Below are positions 40,475 to 49,487 of a stretch of DNA of 64,000 bases, in pieces. The position numbers were made by a program, and so were the translations under genes. The notes beneath the pieces are model-generated. The model made no database searches. It was given only the letters and a program-made list of their open reading frames with translations, and had not been told where the DNA came from. How positions within the stretch are numbered: the stretch's first letter is position 1; every line of letters begins with the position of its first letter. This stretch comes from Pseudomonadota bacterium (GTDB taxonomy: Bacteria > Myxococcota_A > UBA796 > CAJQPC01): positions 1-64,000 of the forward strand of contig JAAESX010000037.1 in the NCBI GenBank assembly GCA_024228935.1, in the 5' to 3' direction.

Positions 40475-41269
40475 CTACCAGGTCGCGTTGTGGTCCTCGA
40501 AGAGCCCGAAGGCGTCGGTCAGCTCGATGGGGCCGTCGCGGCCGGACACGACGCCGGAGAAGGTGCCGAAGCGCTGGCGGAAGCGCGAGACCACCACGCC
40601 CAGGTTCAGATCCTCCCAGCGCTCCCCTTGCCCGGTGAACTCGAGCGAGGTGGTGCCGTCGGCGGTGCCCGCACGCCACGGCTCCTCGTCCAGGGCGAAC
40701 GCCGAGGGTCCCAGGAGCTGGAGTCGACCGTCGATCCAGAGCGCGTTCTCGTGGATGGCCTCGTCCTTCACCACGTTCCGGGTCAGGTTCACCGCGACCC
40801 GACGTCCACGAGCGTCCCGTCCCACGAAGGTCGCCCACTTCCACCAGGTCTCGCGGGGGTAGTGCGCCTGGTGGATGTCCAGGATGGCGGTGCACTCGTC
40901 GGCGTCGAGCTCGAAGGCTCGACCGAAGGCGCGCAGCTCGCCGGACACCGGCAGCGGCACCTTGTGGGAGTAGGCACCGCGTCCTCGGCCGACGGGAAGA
41001 CAGACCACGAGCGCGTCGGTCTGTGCTGGATCGTGGTGGCAGCGCAGGCGGGCGTGCAGGTCGCTGCCCTTGCTGTCGAGCGTGATCTCGTGGTGTCCAG
41101 CGTCCAGGTGGTTGTGGACCTGGAGCTGGATGCCGCTGCCCGACGCGGCGCTGTGGTCGTCCCAGAGCGATCGGGCGACGCGCGTGGTCACCATCGGCCA
41201 GCGCCCGGCGTCCTCGACGGTCTCGCCGGAGTCGTCGAGCAGTCGGTCTGGAGCGGGGAGGAGGGCCAT
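40475..41269 (-). CDS. DUF2804 family protein, 264 aa
   Basis: ATG at 41269 begins MALLPAPDRLLDDSGETV. Internal motifs RYPRETWWKWATFVG-type (AHYPRETWWKWATFVG) and NVVKDEAIHENALWIDG, then a C-terminal FGTFSGVVSGRDGPIEL and EDHNATW, are DUF2804 signatures. Members look like lipocalin/AttH-related beta-barrel proteins of unknown activity. It lies 14 bases after the GH3 stop and 21 before the radical SAM start, in the middle of a tight operon. The fold suggests it binds a hydrophobic molecule, conceivably the substrate of the neighbours. Confidence 0.78.
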   Translation of the reverse strand: MALLPAPDRLLDDSGETVEDAGRWPMVTTRVARSLWDDHSAASGSGIQLQVHNHLDAGHHEITLDSKGSDLHARLRCHHDPAQTDALVVCLPVGRGRGAYSHKVPLPVSGELRAFGRAFELDADECTAILDIHQAHYPRETWWKWATFVGRDARGRRVAVNLTRNVVKDEAIHENALWIDGRLQLLGPSAFALDEEPWRAGTADGTTSLEFTGQGERWEDLNLGVVVSRFRQRFGTFSGVVSGRDGPIELTDAFGLFEDHNATW

Positions 41270-41283
41270 GTGCCGGAGGATAG

Positions 41284-43410
41284 TCAGTCCGAGGCCAGCG
41301 CCAACACCAACGGCTCGTCGTCCTCGGCGTGACGCGCGATGAGCAGCTGCACGTCGATGTCCTCGCGCACGAGGTCGTCGAGCGCCTCGTCGAAGACCTC
41401 GAGCCGTCGGGCCGGGACCCGGACCTCGATGCGGCGCTGCTCCCCAAAGGGCACGTGTGCTCGGGCAAAGCCGACGAGCTGACGGGGAGGGCGCTCGAAG
41501 CGACTGCCGGGCCACGACGCGTAGACCTGGACGACCTCGTCGGCATCCACGGGCCCCTCGTTTGCGACCTGCACCGAGACGAGGAGCTCGGTCTCCCCTC
41601 GCGTGACCTGGGGACCACTCCACGAGAAGCGCGTCGTGGTCAGGCCGAAGCCCAGCGGAAACGCCGAGGTGTTCCCGTCGCGTTGGAGCTTCCGGTAGCC
41701 GTGCCACAGGTCGTACTCGACGCGTGTCGCGTCAGGGTCCCAGGCGGGGAGGTGGTCGGCCGAGGTCGGTGTGCTCACGGGCATGCGTCCCGACGGCGCG
41801 ACGGCCCCGAAGACGACGTCCGCCAGGGCGTGGCCGCCCTCCATCCCCGGGTACCAGAGCATCAGGACTCCGGGCACGCGGTGGCGCCAGCCCTCCATCA
41901 GGACGGTGCTGCCGGCCTGGACGACGACCAACGTGCGGGGGTTGGCCTCGACGATCGCGGCGATGAGTGCCTCGTGCTCGGGCAGCAGCCGGAGATCGCG
42001 CCGGTCCCCGCCCAGCCCGAAGCTGTTCGTGTAGCGGATGAGCGCTCGGCCGACCCGGCTCAGCGGGCCCCCGACGGCACGCCAGATGGCCCGGCCGACC
42101 CCGCCGAACCAGGACAGGGGCCGAGGTGGGGGGAAGCCCTCGCCGATGCCCATGATGTCGGGGGGAACCAGGGACTCCCCCTCCTGGGCTTCGGTGTTGC
42201 CGACCACAACGATGGCCAGCTCGGCGGTGGCTGCGGCGGCGGCACACGCAACGGGATCGTCCGTGGCCAGCGTCCGCACCCGCCCGGCGGCCTCGAGGCC
42301 CTGCTGAGGCGTCACGGTGTAGGGAGGACGGCCGTCACTGCTGCCGCGGTCTCCCAGGTTCGCGACGCCCGCGAGCGCACCCAGCAGCACCACGTCCGAG
42401 GCTGGATCGACCGGCAGGATGAGTCCGTCGTTCTTCAGCAGGACGATGGACTTCTGCGCGGCCTCCCGAGCAAGCTGTGTGTGTGCCTCGCAGGCCAGGA
42501 GGTCGGCTCCCCAGGTTCCCCGAGGAACGGCGAGCTGGGCGCGAACCAGGCGAAGGGCGGCCTCGTCGACCAGGTCGGCGGGGACCTCGCCCCGTCGGAC
42601 CAGGCCGCCGAGGTGCCGCGCGTAGACGTGGCGGTAGGGCATCTCCAGGTCCAGGCCCGCGCGGAGCCCCTTTTCGGCATCCCGGACCCCGAACACGAAG
42701 TCGGAGAGAACGAACCCGCGGAACCCCCAGCGCTCCTTGAGGATCGTCCTCAGCAGCGGCTCGCTCTCCCCACACCAGTCGCCGTTGACGGCGTTGTAGG
42801 CGCTCATCACGCAGGCGACGCCGGCGTCCACGACCTCGCGGAAGTGGGGCAGGTAGAGCTCGTGCAGGACCCGAGGCGAGACCTGGACGTCCACGTCGAA
42901 GCGCATGTCCTCCATCGAGTTCAGGGCGAAGTGCTTCACGGTGGCCAGCGCGTGCCGCTGAACTCCTCGGGTCAGCGCGACGCCGAACGCGCCGAGCTGT
43001 GCGGGGTCCTCGCCATACGTCTCCTGGGCGCGGCCCCAGCCCGGGTGGCGCGGCAGGTTGATGCAGACGCCGCCGTACAGGTTCGCCCCGACCGCTCGGA
43101 CCTCCTTGCCGATGGCGTCGCCGATGCGCTCCTCGAGCTCGACGTCCCAGGTGGCTCCGCGGGCCATCGGCACCGGGAACATGGTGCCGCCCTCGATGAC
43201 GACGCCGCGGGGCCCGTCGACGAAGTGGAGGCCTGGGAGCTGCGGGCTCACCCGACCCCCAGCGGCGAACGGGACCCGGTGGTAGCTGTCGCGCAGGACC
43301 AGGGCGACCAGGCCCGGCCAGAACTCCGGGTCGCCGCTCATCAGCGCGAGCTTCTGGTCGAGCTCCAGGCTCTCGACAAGCTGCTCGGGCGTCGCGTCGG
43401 GCATCTGCAT
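41284..43410 (-). CDS. Glycoside hydrolase family 3 beta-glucosidase-like enzyme, about 708 aa
   Basis: Start is at the MQMPDATPE ATG (43410); a further ATG (43404) and an earlier one (43452) are possible, none with a clear ribosome site. The N-terminal (beta/alpha)8 domain has VDGPRGV, VKHFALNS, and RGFVLSDF with the nucleophile Asp. The second domain starts SIVLLKNDGLILPV, and a C-terminal fibronectin-like domain follows (VRVPARRLEVFDEAL). No signal peptide, so it hydrolyses glycosides in the cytoplasm. Its linkage to DUF2804, radical SAM, methyltransferase and protease genes is unusual and may mean removal of a sugar from a modified product. Confidence 0.88.
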   Translation of the reverse strand: MQMPDATPEQLVESLELDQKLALMSGDPEFWPGLVALVLRDSYHRVPFAAGGRVSPQLPGLHFVDGPRGVVIEGGTMFPVPMARGATWDVELEERIGDAIGKEVRAVGANLYGGVCINLPRHPGWGRAQETYGEDPAQLGAFGVALTRGVQRHALATVKHFALNSMEDMRFDVDVQVSPRVLHELYLPHFREVVDAGVACVMSAYNAVNGDWCGESEPLLRTILKERWGFRGFVLSDFVFGVRDAEKGLRAGLDLEMPYRHVYARHLGGLVRRGEVPADLVDEAALRLVRAQLAVPRGTWGADLLACEAHTQLAREAAQKSIVLLKNDGLILPVDPASDVVLLGALAGVANLGDRGSSDGRPPYTVTPQQGLEAAGRVRTLATDDPVACAAAAATAELAIVVVGNTEAQEGESLVPPDIMGIGEGFPPPRPLSWFGGVGRAIWRAVGGPLSRVGRALIRYTNSFGLGGDRRDLRLLPEHEALIAAIVEANPRTLVVVQAGSTVLMEGWRHRVPGVLMLWYPGMEGGHALADVVFGAVAPSGRMPVSTPTSADHLPAWDPDATRVEYDLWHGYRKLQRDGNTSAFPLGFGLTTTRFSWSGPQVTRGETELLVSVQVANEGPVDADEVVQVYASWPGSRFERPPRQLVGFARAHVPFGEQRRIEVRVPARRLEVFDEALDDLVREDIDVQLLIARHAEDDEPLVLALASD

Positions 43411-43517
43411 GCTTATCGAGGTCAGGCGGGGGCAACAGCCGGATCCGGCCATGCAAACAGCCCTTTTGTGCCATCCGGCCGGCGGTCCGTGTTTCCGATG
43501 AGAAGGGTGGAGGTCAG

Positions 43518-44681
43518 ATGTCCCCGTCCCAAGAACTGGTTCCCGACGAGGCCCCCGACCCCCATGTCGTCGTGCGGCGCCGCCCCGTCCACGACCACAC
43601 CGGGCGGGTCTTCGCGTACCTGCTCGACCTCCCCGCGTGTGACGGACCGAGCCCCAGCGATCTGCTCCTTCGCGTGCTGCTCGATGTCGGCGTGCGGACC
43701 ATGACGTGTGGGACGCGGGCGCTGATCCCTCTCTCCGGGGCAGCCCTTCGGGAGATCGCTGCCGCCCTGCCGCCCTGCGACCGCACGATGCTCGAGGTGG
43801 ACCTCGCCTCCTGGGGAGCCTGCGCCGAGGAGATCGAGACTTCCCGACAGCTGGGCTACACGTGGTGCATCCGCCTCGAGGCCGGCGAGACCGTCCCCGA
43901 GGACACGCCCGACCTCGTCCGCGTCGATCTGGCTTCGGCGACGCCCGAGCTCGCCGCAGACTGCGACCAGGCCAAGGTAGGGGCCATCGTGTCGGGCGTC
44001 GACGACCGCGACTGCGCCCGTGCTGCGGGTCGAGCGGGCTTTCGGTACTTCGCCGGTGCGTTCTGGCGGACGCCCGAGGAGGTCGAGTCGGCGCGCATCT
44101 CGCCCGGTCGCGAGACGCTGCTTCGCGTGATGCAGGTCGTGTACGACAAGTCGTCGTCCATGCGCGACGTCGAGACCGTGATCCGTGGTGACCCGGGGCT
44201 GGTGCACCGGCTGATGCGTGTCCTCGGCACCGCGGCGACCGGGCTTCGACGACCCGTCACCTCGCTCCGCCAAGGGCTCGTGTTCCTTGGGATGCGGACC
44301 ATCGCCAACTGGACCACGCTGATGCTGCTCGAGAGCCTGTCCGACAAGCCCGAGGCGCTGGTCACGGCCGCCATCGTGCGTGCGCGGACCTGCGAGCTCC
44401 TGGCTCACCGAGCAGGGGACGAGGCGTTCACCGTCGGGCTCCTGTCGTACTTCGATGCGTTCCTCGACATGCCGCTGGCCGACGCACTGGCCGAGCTCCC
44501 CTTGGCGTCGACCCTCGTGGACGCCGTCCTGGTGCGGTCGGGCTCGCTGGGCGGCCTGCTCGCGGCGGCCGAGCACTTGGAGTCCGGTGAGACCCCGCGC
44601 GGGATGCGGGACGAGGACGCGGCACGGATCACCCGCGAGGCGATGGCCTGGGCGGACGAGCTCCAGTCCCACCCGGACTGA
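43518..44681 (+). CDS. Degenerate EAL plus HDOD signalling protein, 387 aa
   Basis: The N-terminal half is EAL-like (VVVRRRPVHDHTGRVFAYLL), but the catalytic ExL is replaced (YLLDLP), so cyclic-di-GMP hydrolysis is unlikely. The C-terminal half (from about residue 200) is an HDOD domain: VETVIRGDPGLVHRLMRVLG, FLGMRTIANWTTLMLLESL and a GLLSYFDAFLDMPLAD tail. This combination is the YuxH-type regulator known in motility and stress control. It probably binds cyclic-di-GMP or partner proteins without catalysis. Transcribed alone, divergent from the GH3 operon. Confidence 0.85.
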   Translation: MSPSQELVPDEAPDPHVVVRRRPVHDHTGRVFAYLLDLPACDGPSPSDLLLRVLLDVGVRTMTCGTRALIPLSGAALREIAAALPPCDRTMLEVDLASWGACAEEIETSRQLGYTWCIRLEAGETVPEDTPDLVRVDLASATPELAADCDQAKVGAIVSGVDDRDCARAAGRAGFRYFAGAFWRTPEEVESARISPGRETLLRVMQVVYDKSSSMRDVETVIRGDPGLVHRLMRVLGTAATGLRRPVTSLRQGLVFLGMRTIANWTTLMLLESLSDKPEALVTAAIVRARTCELLAHRAGDEAFTVGLLSYFDAFLDMPLADALAELPLASTLVDAVLVRSGSLGGLLAAAEHLESGETPRGMRDEDAARITREAMAWADELQSHPD

Positions 44682-44682
44682 G

Positions 44683-46320
44683 TCAGTCCAGGTACCCCCG
44701 GGCCTGCAGCTGGTCCCACACGGTCTCGCTGCGCATCGGCAGGACCTCGTCTTCGATCCAGGCCAGGTGCTGCAGCCACTCGGCTTCGCGGGTGTAGGGG
44801 ACGGTCCGTCGGTAGTCCCCCCAGCGAGCCGACTCCAGCACGATGGCGTCGTCCAGCTGCTGGATGCGGGCCAGGTAGGCGGTGGCCAGGGCGTCCGGAC
44901 CGAGGGCGCCGTCGGACGCGAGGTGCAGCTCGGCGCGCTGGGCGAACAGCGCGCGAAACTCGGGGTGGGCCATCAGCGCCACGAACAGCTCGCCGGGGCT
45001 GTAGCTGTCGTCCTGTCCCGTGACGTCGTGGTCGACCGCCTCGAGCACGTGCTCGGCGTCCCAGCTGTGGAATCGCCAGGGCCCGTCGTCCCGTGCTCGG
45101 CTCGCGTACCAGTTGTGGTGCGGCCAGTCGGTGTTGCCGCGGACGAAGTTGACCAGCATGTAGTCGGCCAGGTCCTGCTCATCGACGCGGGCTGCGAGGT
45201 CGGCGTGGTCCGCCCCGGTTCGCACTGCGGACAGCAGCGCGTTCCAGCTGTCCGCGTCCCCGGCGACGACGTTCTCGGATCCGTGTCGGATGATGTCGTA
45301 GTCGGTGTCCTCGCCCCCGAATCGCTCGGATGCCCAGGCGTCGTCGGGCCGCTCGTGCACGTCGAAGACCCCCCAGTACGCGCCGTTCAGGAAGACGTTG
45401 GTGAACCGGGTTCGTGGTGCGTGCCCGCCCACGCTGCGCTGGAGGTCCGCCATGAACGGGTCCCGAACGTACTGGCCTCGCTCCTGCTGGTCCGTCCCGG
45501 GGTGGAGCCAGGTGTTGTTCATGTGGGCGTCGAGCACCAGCGTGTTGAACCGGTCGACCTCGCCGTCCGTGAACACCGGAAACTCCAGCTGTCCGGGGCC
45601 GTACTCGTCCTTGAACAGCAGTCGCAGCGAGACCTTGGGCACCTTCCAGTTGCCGGTGCTGCTGCCCCCCTGGACGCGAATGCCACAGCCGACCGAGAAG
45701 CCGTCCCCGTCCGGCTCGATCCAGTCGGCCTGGGCCTCGCGCTCCCACTCGGTGCCTTCCTCGTCGGCGTTGTCGTAGATGCCGTCGGGGCCGAACAGGT
45801 CGTCGGGGTCCATCCAGATCGCCAACGCGGGCAGGGACCCCAGAGCGCGTGTGGTGCGCTCGCGAGCGTCGTCGGACTCGAGCACCTGGGGGTCCATCTC
45901 GTAGTCCGCGTCGATCACGCTGGAGACACCCTATCTCGACGGAAACCCACCAATCTCGGTGGGTTGGGACAGGACGGATGGCACAACCACATAGCTCGCG
46001 CTGAGCTCATCCGAGGTCAGCCCGTCGCCCTCGGCGGTCGCCCTGAGGTGCACGGCCGCCGTGCGATCCCCCACAGAGAACGGCCCGGTGTAGAGCACTC
46101 CGTCCTTGGGGTCGGTTCCGTCCAGCGTGTACCGGATCTCGGCGCCCTCGAGCGAGGCGGTCAGAGCGACGTCCAGGTCTCCCTCCAGGTGGCCGGCCGG
46201 TGGCTCCACCGAGAGCAGGATGGCTCCGGCCGGCACCGAGCCTTCCGAGTCCGGGTCCGAGTCCGGCGCGACGGGGCCGAGGCCCACCTGTGCCGGCGCG
46301 CAGGCAAGGGCGAGCCACAT
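44683..46320 (-). pseudogene. CotH-family lipoprotein interrupted by an in-frame TAG
   Basis: The intact gene would run from the ATG at 46320 (MWLALACAPAQVGLGP, lipoprotein leader) through an acidic linker and a chitobiase-C-type domain (YTLDGTDPKDGVLYTGPF). It continues into a CotH kinase domain (FPVFTDGEVDRFNTLVLDA, GNTDWPHHNWYASR, WRFHSWDAEHVL). At 45933-45931 the codon is TAG, in frame: GGFPSR-stop-GVSSVIDADYEMDP. CotH proteins have Trp near this position (GFPxxW), so TGG to TAG explains it. Without readthrough only the N-terminal domain is secreted; a GTG at 45918 could start the CotH part without a leader. CotH proteins phosphorylate or crosslink surface proteins. Confidence 0.82.
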
Positions 46321-46395
46321 GGGCGGATGCTGCCACAGCCGTGCGGGGCAGCCCGGATGCGCACACCCTGAGAGCAGGGCAATGAAGGAGAACGC

Positions 46396-46791
46396 ATGAG
46401 AAAGCTGAGCCTGGGTGTGTTGGCCGTGGGAGTCCTTGTGAGCGTCGCGACGAGCGAGGCCCCGGTGGAGAGCACCACCGTCGTCGACACCGCGGTCGCG
46501 AACGGCTGCGACGATCCGTACCCGTCGCTGTGCATCGATGGCGAGACGCTCGAGGGCGACGCGCTGCTCCCCGACAGCATGCGCGTTCTGGACTTCGACA
46601 CCCGGGAAGAGGTGTTCGCCATGGACTGCGGGGCCTACGACTGCTGCACCTCGGATGTCCAGACCGGCAGCTACACCGTCGAGGCCACGCTCGGCGAAGA
46701 GACGCTCAGCCAGGACACGGACGTCGAGAACAGCAACGCCTGCGACCACGAGGTCACGACGCTGACGTACGTGTTCGACGTCGCGCGCTGA
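46396..46791 (+). CDS. Small secreted Cys-containing protein, 131 aa
   Basis: GGAG precedes ATG at good spacing. Leader MRKLSLGVLAVGVLVSVAT, no lipobox Cys, so probably free in the periplasm or secreted. Six Cys in the mature part (ANGCDDPYPSLCIDGETL, DCGAYDCCTS, NACDHEV) may form disulfides. Family not recognised. Divergent from the CotH-type gene and convergent with the DUF4258 lipoprotein, seven bases between stops. Confidence 0.75.
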   Translation: MRKLSLGVLAVGVLVSVATSEAPVESTTVVDTAVANGCDDPYPSLCIDGETLEGDALLPDSMRVLDFDTREEVFAMDCGAYDCCTSDVQTGSYTVEATLGEETLSQDTDVENSNACDHEVTTLTYVFDVAR

Positions 46792-46798
46792 CGACAGC

Positions 46799-47200
46799 TC
46801 AGTCGCAGTCGCAGGGCCACTCTCGACCCAGGTCGATGGCCGTGACCACGCGCGTCTCGCTGTCGCAGGCCGCGTAGACGACGCGCAGCTCCTGCCCGTC
46901 GGCGCTGGTGCCCTCGATGGCGTGGCTCTCGCAGGGTCCATCCTCCCGAGACCGTTCAGGAATCCAGATCCCGTCGACCAGCAGGGCCTCGATCTCGGGC
47001 AAGCTGACGTGCCGGCAGTCCATCCGGCACTCGGCGTGGCGGGTCGTGGTCAGCGGCTTGCTGCGCAGCTCCGCCAGCAGCTGCGAGCCGGGGTCCGAGG
47101 GCACCGGTGGCGCCTCGACCTCGGGCTGGGGTGCGACCGGCTGGGCGTCCGGGGTCGGGTCGGCCGTGCCGAGACAAGCGAGCAGGGGGAGAGCGAACAT
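46799..47200 (-). CDS. DUF4258-like lipoprotein, 133 aa
   Basis: ATG at 47200 gives MFALPLLACLGTADPTPDAQ, a short leader with Cys at residue 9, and a Pro/Glu linker. The domain TTTRHAECRMDCRHVSLPEI and LRVVYAACDSETRVVTAIDL matches DUF4258-type proteins, a RelE/BrnT-like small fold with conserved His and Arg (RHAECRM). It is normally cytoplasmic, so a lipid-anchored version is notable. It ends WPCDCD. Function unknown; with lipid anchoring a toxin role is unlikely. Confidence 0.75.
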   Translation of the reverse strand: MFALPLLACLGTADPTPDAQPVAPQPEVEAPPVPSDPGSQLLAELRSKPLTTTRHAECRMDCRHVSLPEIEALLVDGIWIPERSREDGPCESHAIEGTSADGQELRVVYAACDSETRVVTAIDLGREWPCDCD

Positions 47201-47294
47201 GAGCGGGTCTACCGGACGCCCATCGCATCGGCCATGGCTTCGCTCTCTCGCCGAGCGCGGACGCCCCCTGTGCCTCTTCGGCCAGGGTGTGCCC

Positions 47295-47512
47295 ATGCTT
47301 TTCGTGATGTGGGTGTCGTGTGGGTGGGGCGACTGGGAGACGACCGAGTCTGCAGTCAGGCGCCGCTGAGCGACGTCGTGGCCTGTGACGCCGAGGAGGG
47401 CGACCCTGGCGGGACCGCCTGGTGCGAGGTGGACGACTGCGAAGAGAACGGCGAGGGGTGCGTGCCCGGCGCGGACGGGTGGACCTGTCAGTGGGTCGAC
47501 TACTGCGACTGA
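47295..47512 (+). pseudogene. Small Cys-rich lipoprotein with apparent frameshift
   Basis: ATG at 47295 reads MLFVMWVSCGWGDWETTE, a lipoprotein-like leader, but that frame stops after 24 codons. One frame over, without a leader, runs VCSQAPLSDVVACDAEEG, ending WVDYCD at 47512, a Cys-rich acidic domain. Adding one base near 47345-47352 would join them. Short lipoproteins like this are common in the neighbourhood. Evidence is only frame logic and composition, so confidence is low; two independent small frames are possible. Confidence 0.4.
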
Positions 47513-47565
47513 GACGGATGCCGGTCGACAGGGGAGGCGTCGTCGGGCCTTGATAGGGTCCGCGG

Positions 47566-49287
47566 ATGCTGTTCTTCCTCGCTTGCGCCACGACCCCGAC
47601 CCCCTCGCCGCCCGAGGTGGCTCCTCCGGTCGTCCATCCGATCGACGACCGCCAGCGTGCGGTCGAGCTCGAGCTCGCCCAGGGCCGGGTCACGCCCGTC
47701 GTCACGGACCTCTCGGCCTTCACAGCGGAAGAGCAGGCCATGGTCGCCCACCTCCAGGTCGCCGCCCAGGCCATCGAGAGGCTGTACCTCAAGCAGCGCG
47801 GCGCCTTCGGCATGCAGCCCCCCGACCAGGTGAGCCAGCAGCTGTTCGACCGAAACCAGGGCCCCTGGTGCGACTCGACCGCGACGGCCGACGACCCGGC
47901 GTGCTCGGCCGTCGACGGTGCGCCCCCGTACATCGTCGGCATCTACCCGGAGTCGCTGCAGAGCGATGGTTTCTGTGTGGATCTCGAGGCGCGGAACGCA
48001 GACGTCATGGACCCGTTCCACGTCGCTCGGCTGGAGGGCGACGAGCTGGTCGCTGTGCCCTACACCGAGGCCTGGCCGCAGGACATGGCCGCCGCTGCGG
48101 ACGCCCTGAACGCTGCCGCCGACGCGCTCGAAGGCACCGATGAGACCGCGTTGCAGGCCTACCTGCGAGCGGCTGCCAAGGCCTTTGGCGACAACGACTG
48201 GTTCGCCGCCGACGCCGCCTGGGCCGAGATGAACCAGCGCAACTCGGCCTGGTACCTGCGGGTCGGTCCGGACGAGACGTACTGGGAGCCGTGCAGCCGC
48301 CACGCCGGGTTCCACATGGTGCTGGCGCGCGTGAACTCCGACGGCCTGGTCTGGCAGGACGCCCTGTCGCCCGTGAAGCAGGACATGGAGGCCGCCATCG
48401 CCGAGCTCGCGGGCCCGCAGTACGCCGAGCGGACGGTCGGGTTCGAGCTGCCCGAGTTCATCGACATCGTGCTCAACGCCGGTGACGCGCGGTCCTCGCG
48501 CGGGGCGACCGTCGGGCAGTCGCTTCCGAACTGGGGACCCGTGGCGGATGCTGGCGGGCGCACGGTCGCGATGACCAACCTGTTCAACGACCCGCTGACC
48601 CTCGAGGCCCAGCGCCGCACGATGGAGTCGCTGTTCTGTCCGGCGACGATGCCGCTGTGGAGCCCCGACCGCGAGGCGTTCCTGGTGACCACGGTCCTGC
48701 ACGAGGCGGCCCACAACCTGGGCCCCACTTCGGGCCACCGCGTGGACGGGCAGAGCGACGAGGAGCGCTTCGGTGGACCGCTCGCGAGCATGCTCGAGGA
48801 GCTGAAGGCCCAGACGGCGGCGCTCTACTACACCGAGACGCTGTCCGAGACCGGCGTGCTCGCCGAGGAGATGGTCGTCCCGATGCACATGGCGGACATC
48901 GCCTGGGCGCTCAAGAAGGTGGGCGAGGGGATGAGCACCCCCGAGGGCAACTCCAAGGCCTACCCCCGGCTGGCTGCCATCCAGATCGGCTGGCTCCTCG
49001 ACTTCGGTGCCTTGTCCTGGGACGACACGACGCTCGCCGCGAACGGGCAGGACGCGGGGTGCTTCGAGCTGCACGCCGAGAAGCTCTCCCCGGCGATCCA
49101 CTCGATGGCGGCCGAGGTCTTCCGGGTCAAGGGGGACATGAACGTCGAGTCCGCCCAGGGGCTGGAGGCCGGGTACGTCCTGGACCCGCCCCCGTGGCAC
49201 GCCGTGGTCGCCGAGCGGACCAACCGCGAGCCGCAGCCGAGCTTCACCTACGAGCTGGTCGAAGCGGCCGATACGGTCGAGCCATGA
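47566..49287 (+). CDS. M49-like zinc metallopeptidase lipoprotein, 573 aa
   Basis: Leader MLFFLACATTPTPSPPEVAP with Cys at residue 7. The middle and C-terminal parts fit dipeptidyl-peptidase III-type (M49) or related peptidases. The zinc motif HEAAHNLGP (H379, E380, H383) has the HExxH spacing, and downstream LEELKAQTAALYY (about residues 410-420) holds the third ligand. Surface-exposed by lipidation, so probably degrades peptides outside the cell or in the periplasm. The stop overlaps the start of a small membrane protein gene. Confidence 0.8.
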   Translation: MLFFLACATTPTPSPPEVAPPVVHPIDDRQRAVELELAQGRVTPVVTDLSAFTAEEQAMVAHLQVAAQAIERLYLKQRGAFGMQPPDQVSQQLFDRNQGPWCDSTATADDPACSAVDGAPPYIVGIYPESLQSDGFCVDLEARNADVMDPFHVARLEGDELVAVPYTEAWPQDMAAAADALNAAADALEGTDETALQAYLRAAAKAFGDNDWFAADAAWAEMNQRNSAWYLRVGPDETYWEPCSRHAGFHMVLARVNSDGLVWQDALSPVKQDMEAAIAELAGPQYAERTVGFELPEFIDIVLNAGDARSSRGATVGQSLPNWGPVADAGGRTVAMTNLFNDPLTLEAQRRTMESLFCPATMPLWSPDREAFLVTTVLHEAAHNLGPTSGHRVDGQSDEERFGGPLASMLEELKAQTAALYYTETLSETGVLAEEMVVPMHMADIAWALKKVGEGMSTPEGNSKAYPRLAAIQIGWLLDFGALSWDDTTLAANGQDAGCFELHAEKLSPAIHSMAAEVFRVKGDMNVESAQGLEAGYVLDPPPWHAVVAERTNREPQPSFTYELVEAADTVEP

Positions 49288-49487
49288 GCGACAAGCCCGT
49301 CCACGACCCGAAGATCGACGCGCCCGCGCCGCAGATGCGGCCGGGGGTGGTGCCCGAGAACTCCATCGAGGAGCAACAGAGCGAGTCCTTCGAGAGCGAG
49401 CTGAAGGTCGCCATCGGCATCGCCATCGCCGGCACGGCGTTCTTCTTCTGTGTGGGTCTGGTGCTGGGGCTCTTGATGGTGCTCTAG
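49284..49487 (+). CDS. Small single-helix membrane protein, 67 aa
   Basis: Start overlaps the peptidase stop (ATGA). Acidic N-terminus (MSDKPVHDPKIDAPAPQM) then one membrane helix near the end (VAIGIAIAGTAFFFCVGLV). Probably coupled to the peptidase as an accessory. Too short for a fold call. Its last four bases overlap the stop of the convergent GH5 gene. Confidence 0.7.
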   Translation: MSDKPVHDPKIDAPAPQMRPGVVPENSIEEQQSESFESELKVAIGIAIAGTAFFFCVGLVLGLLMVL

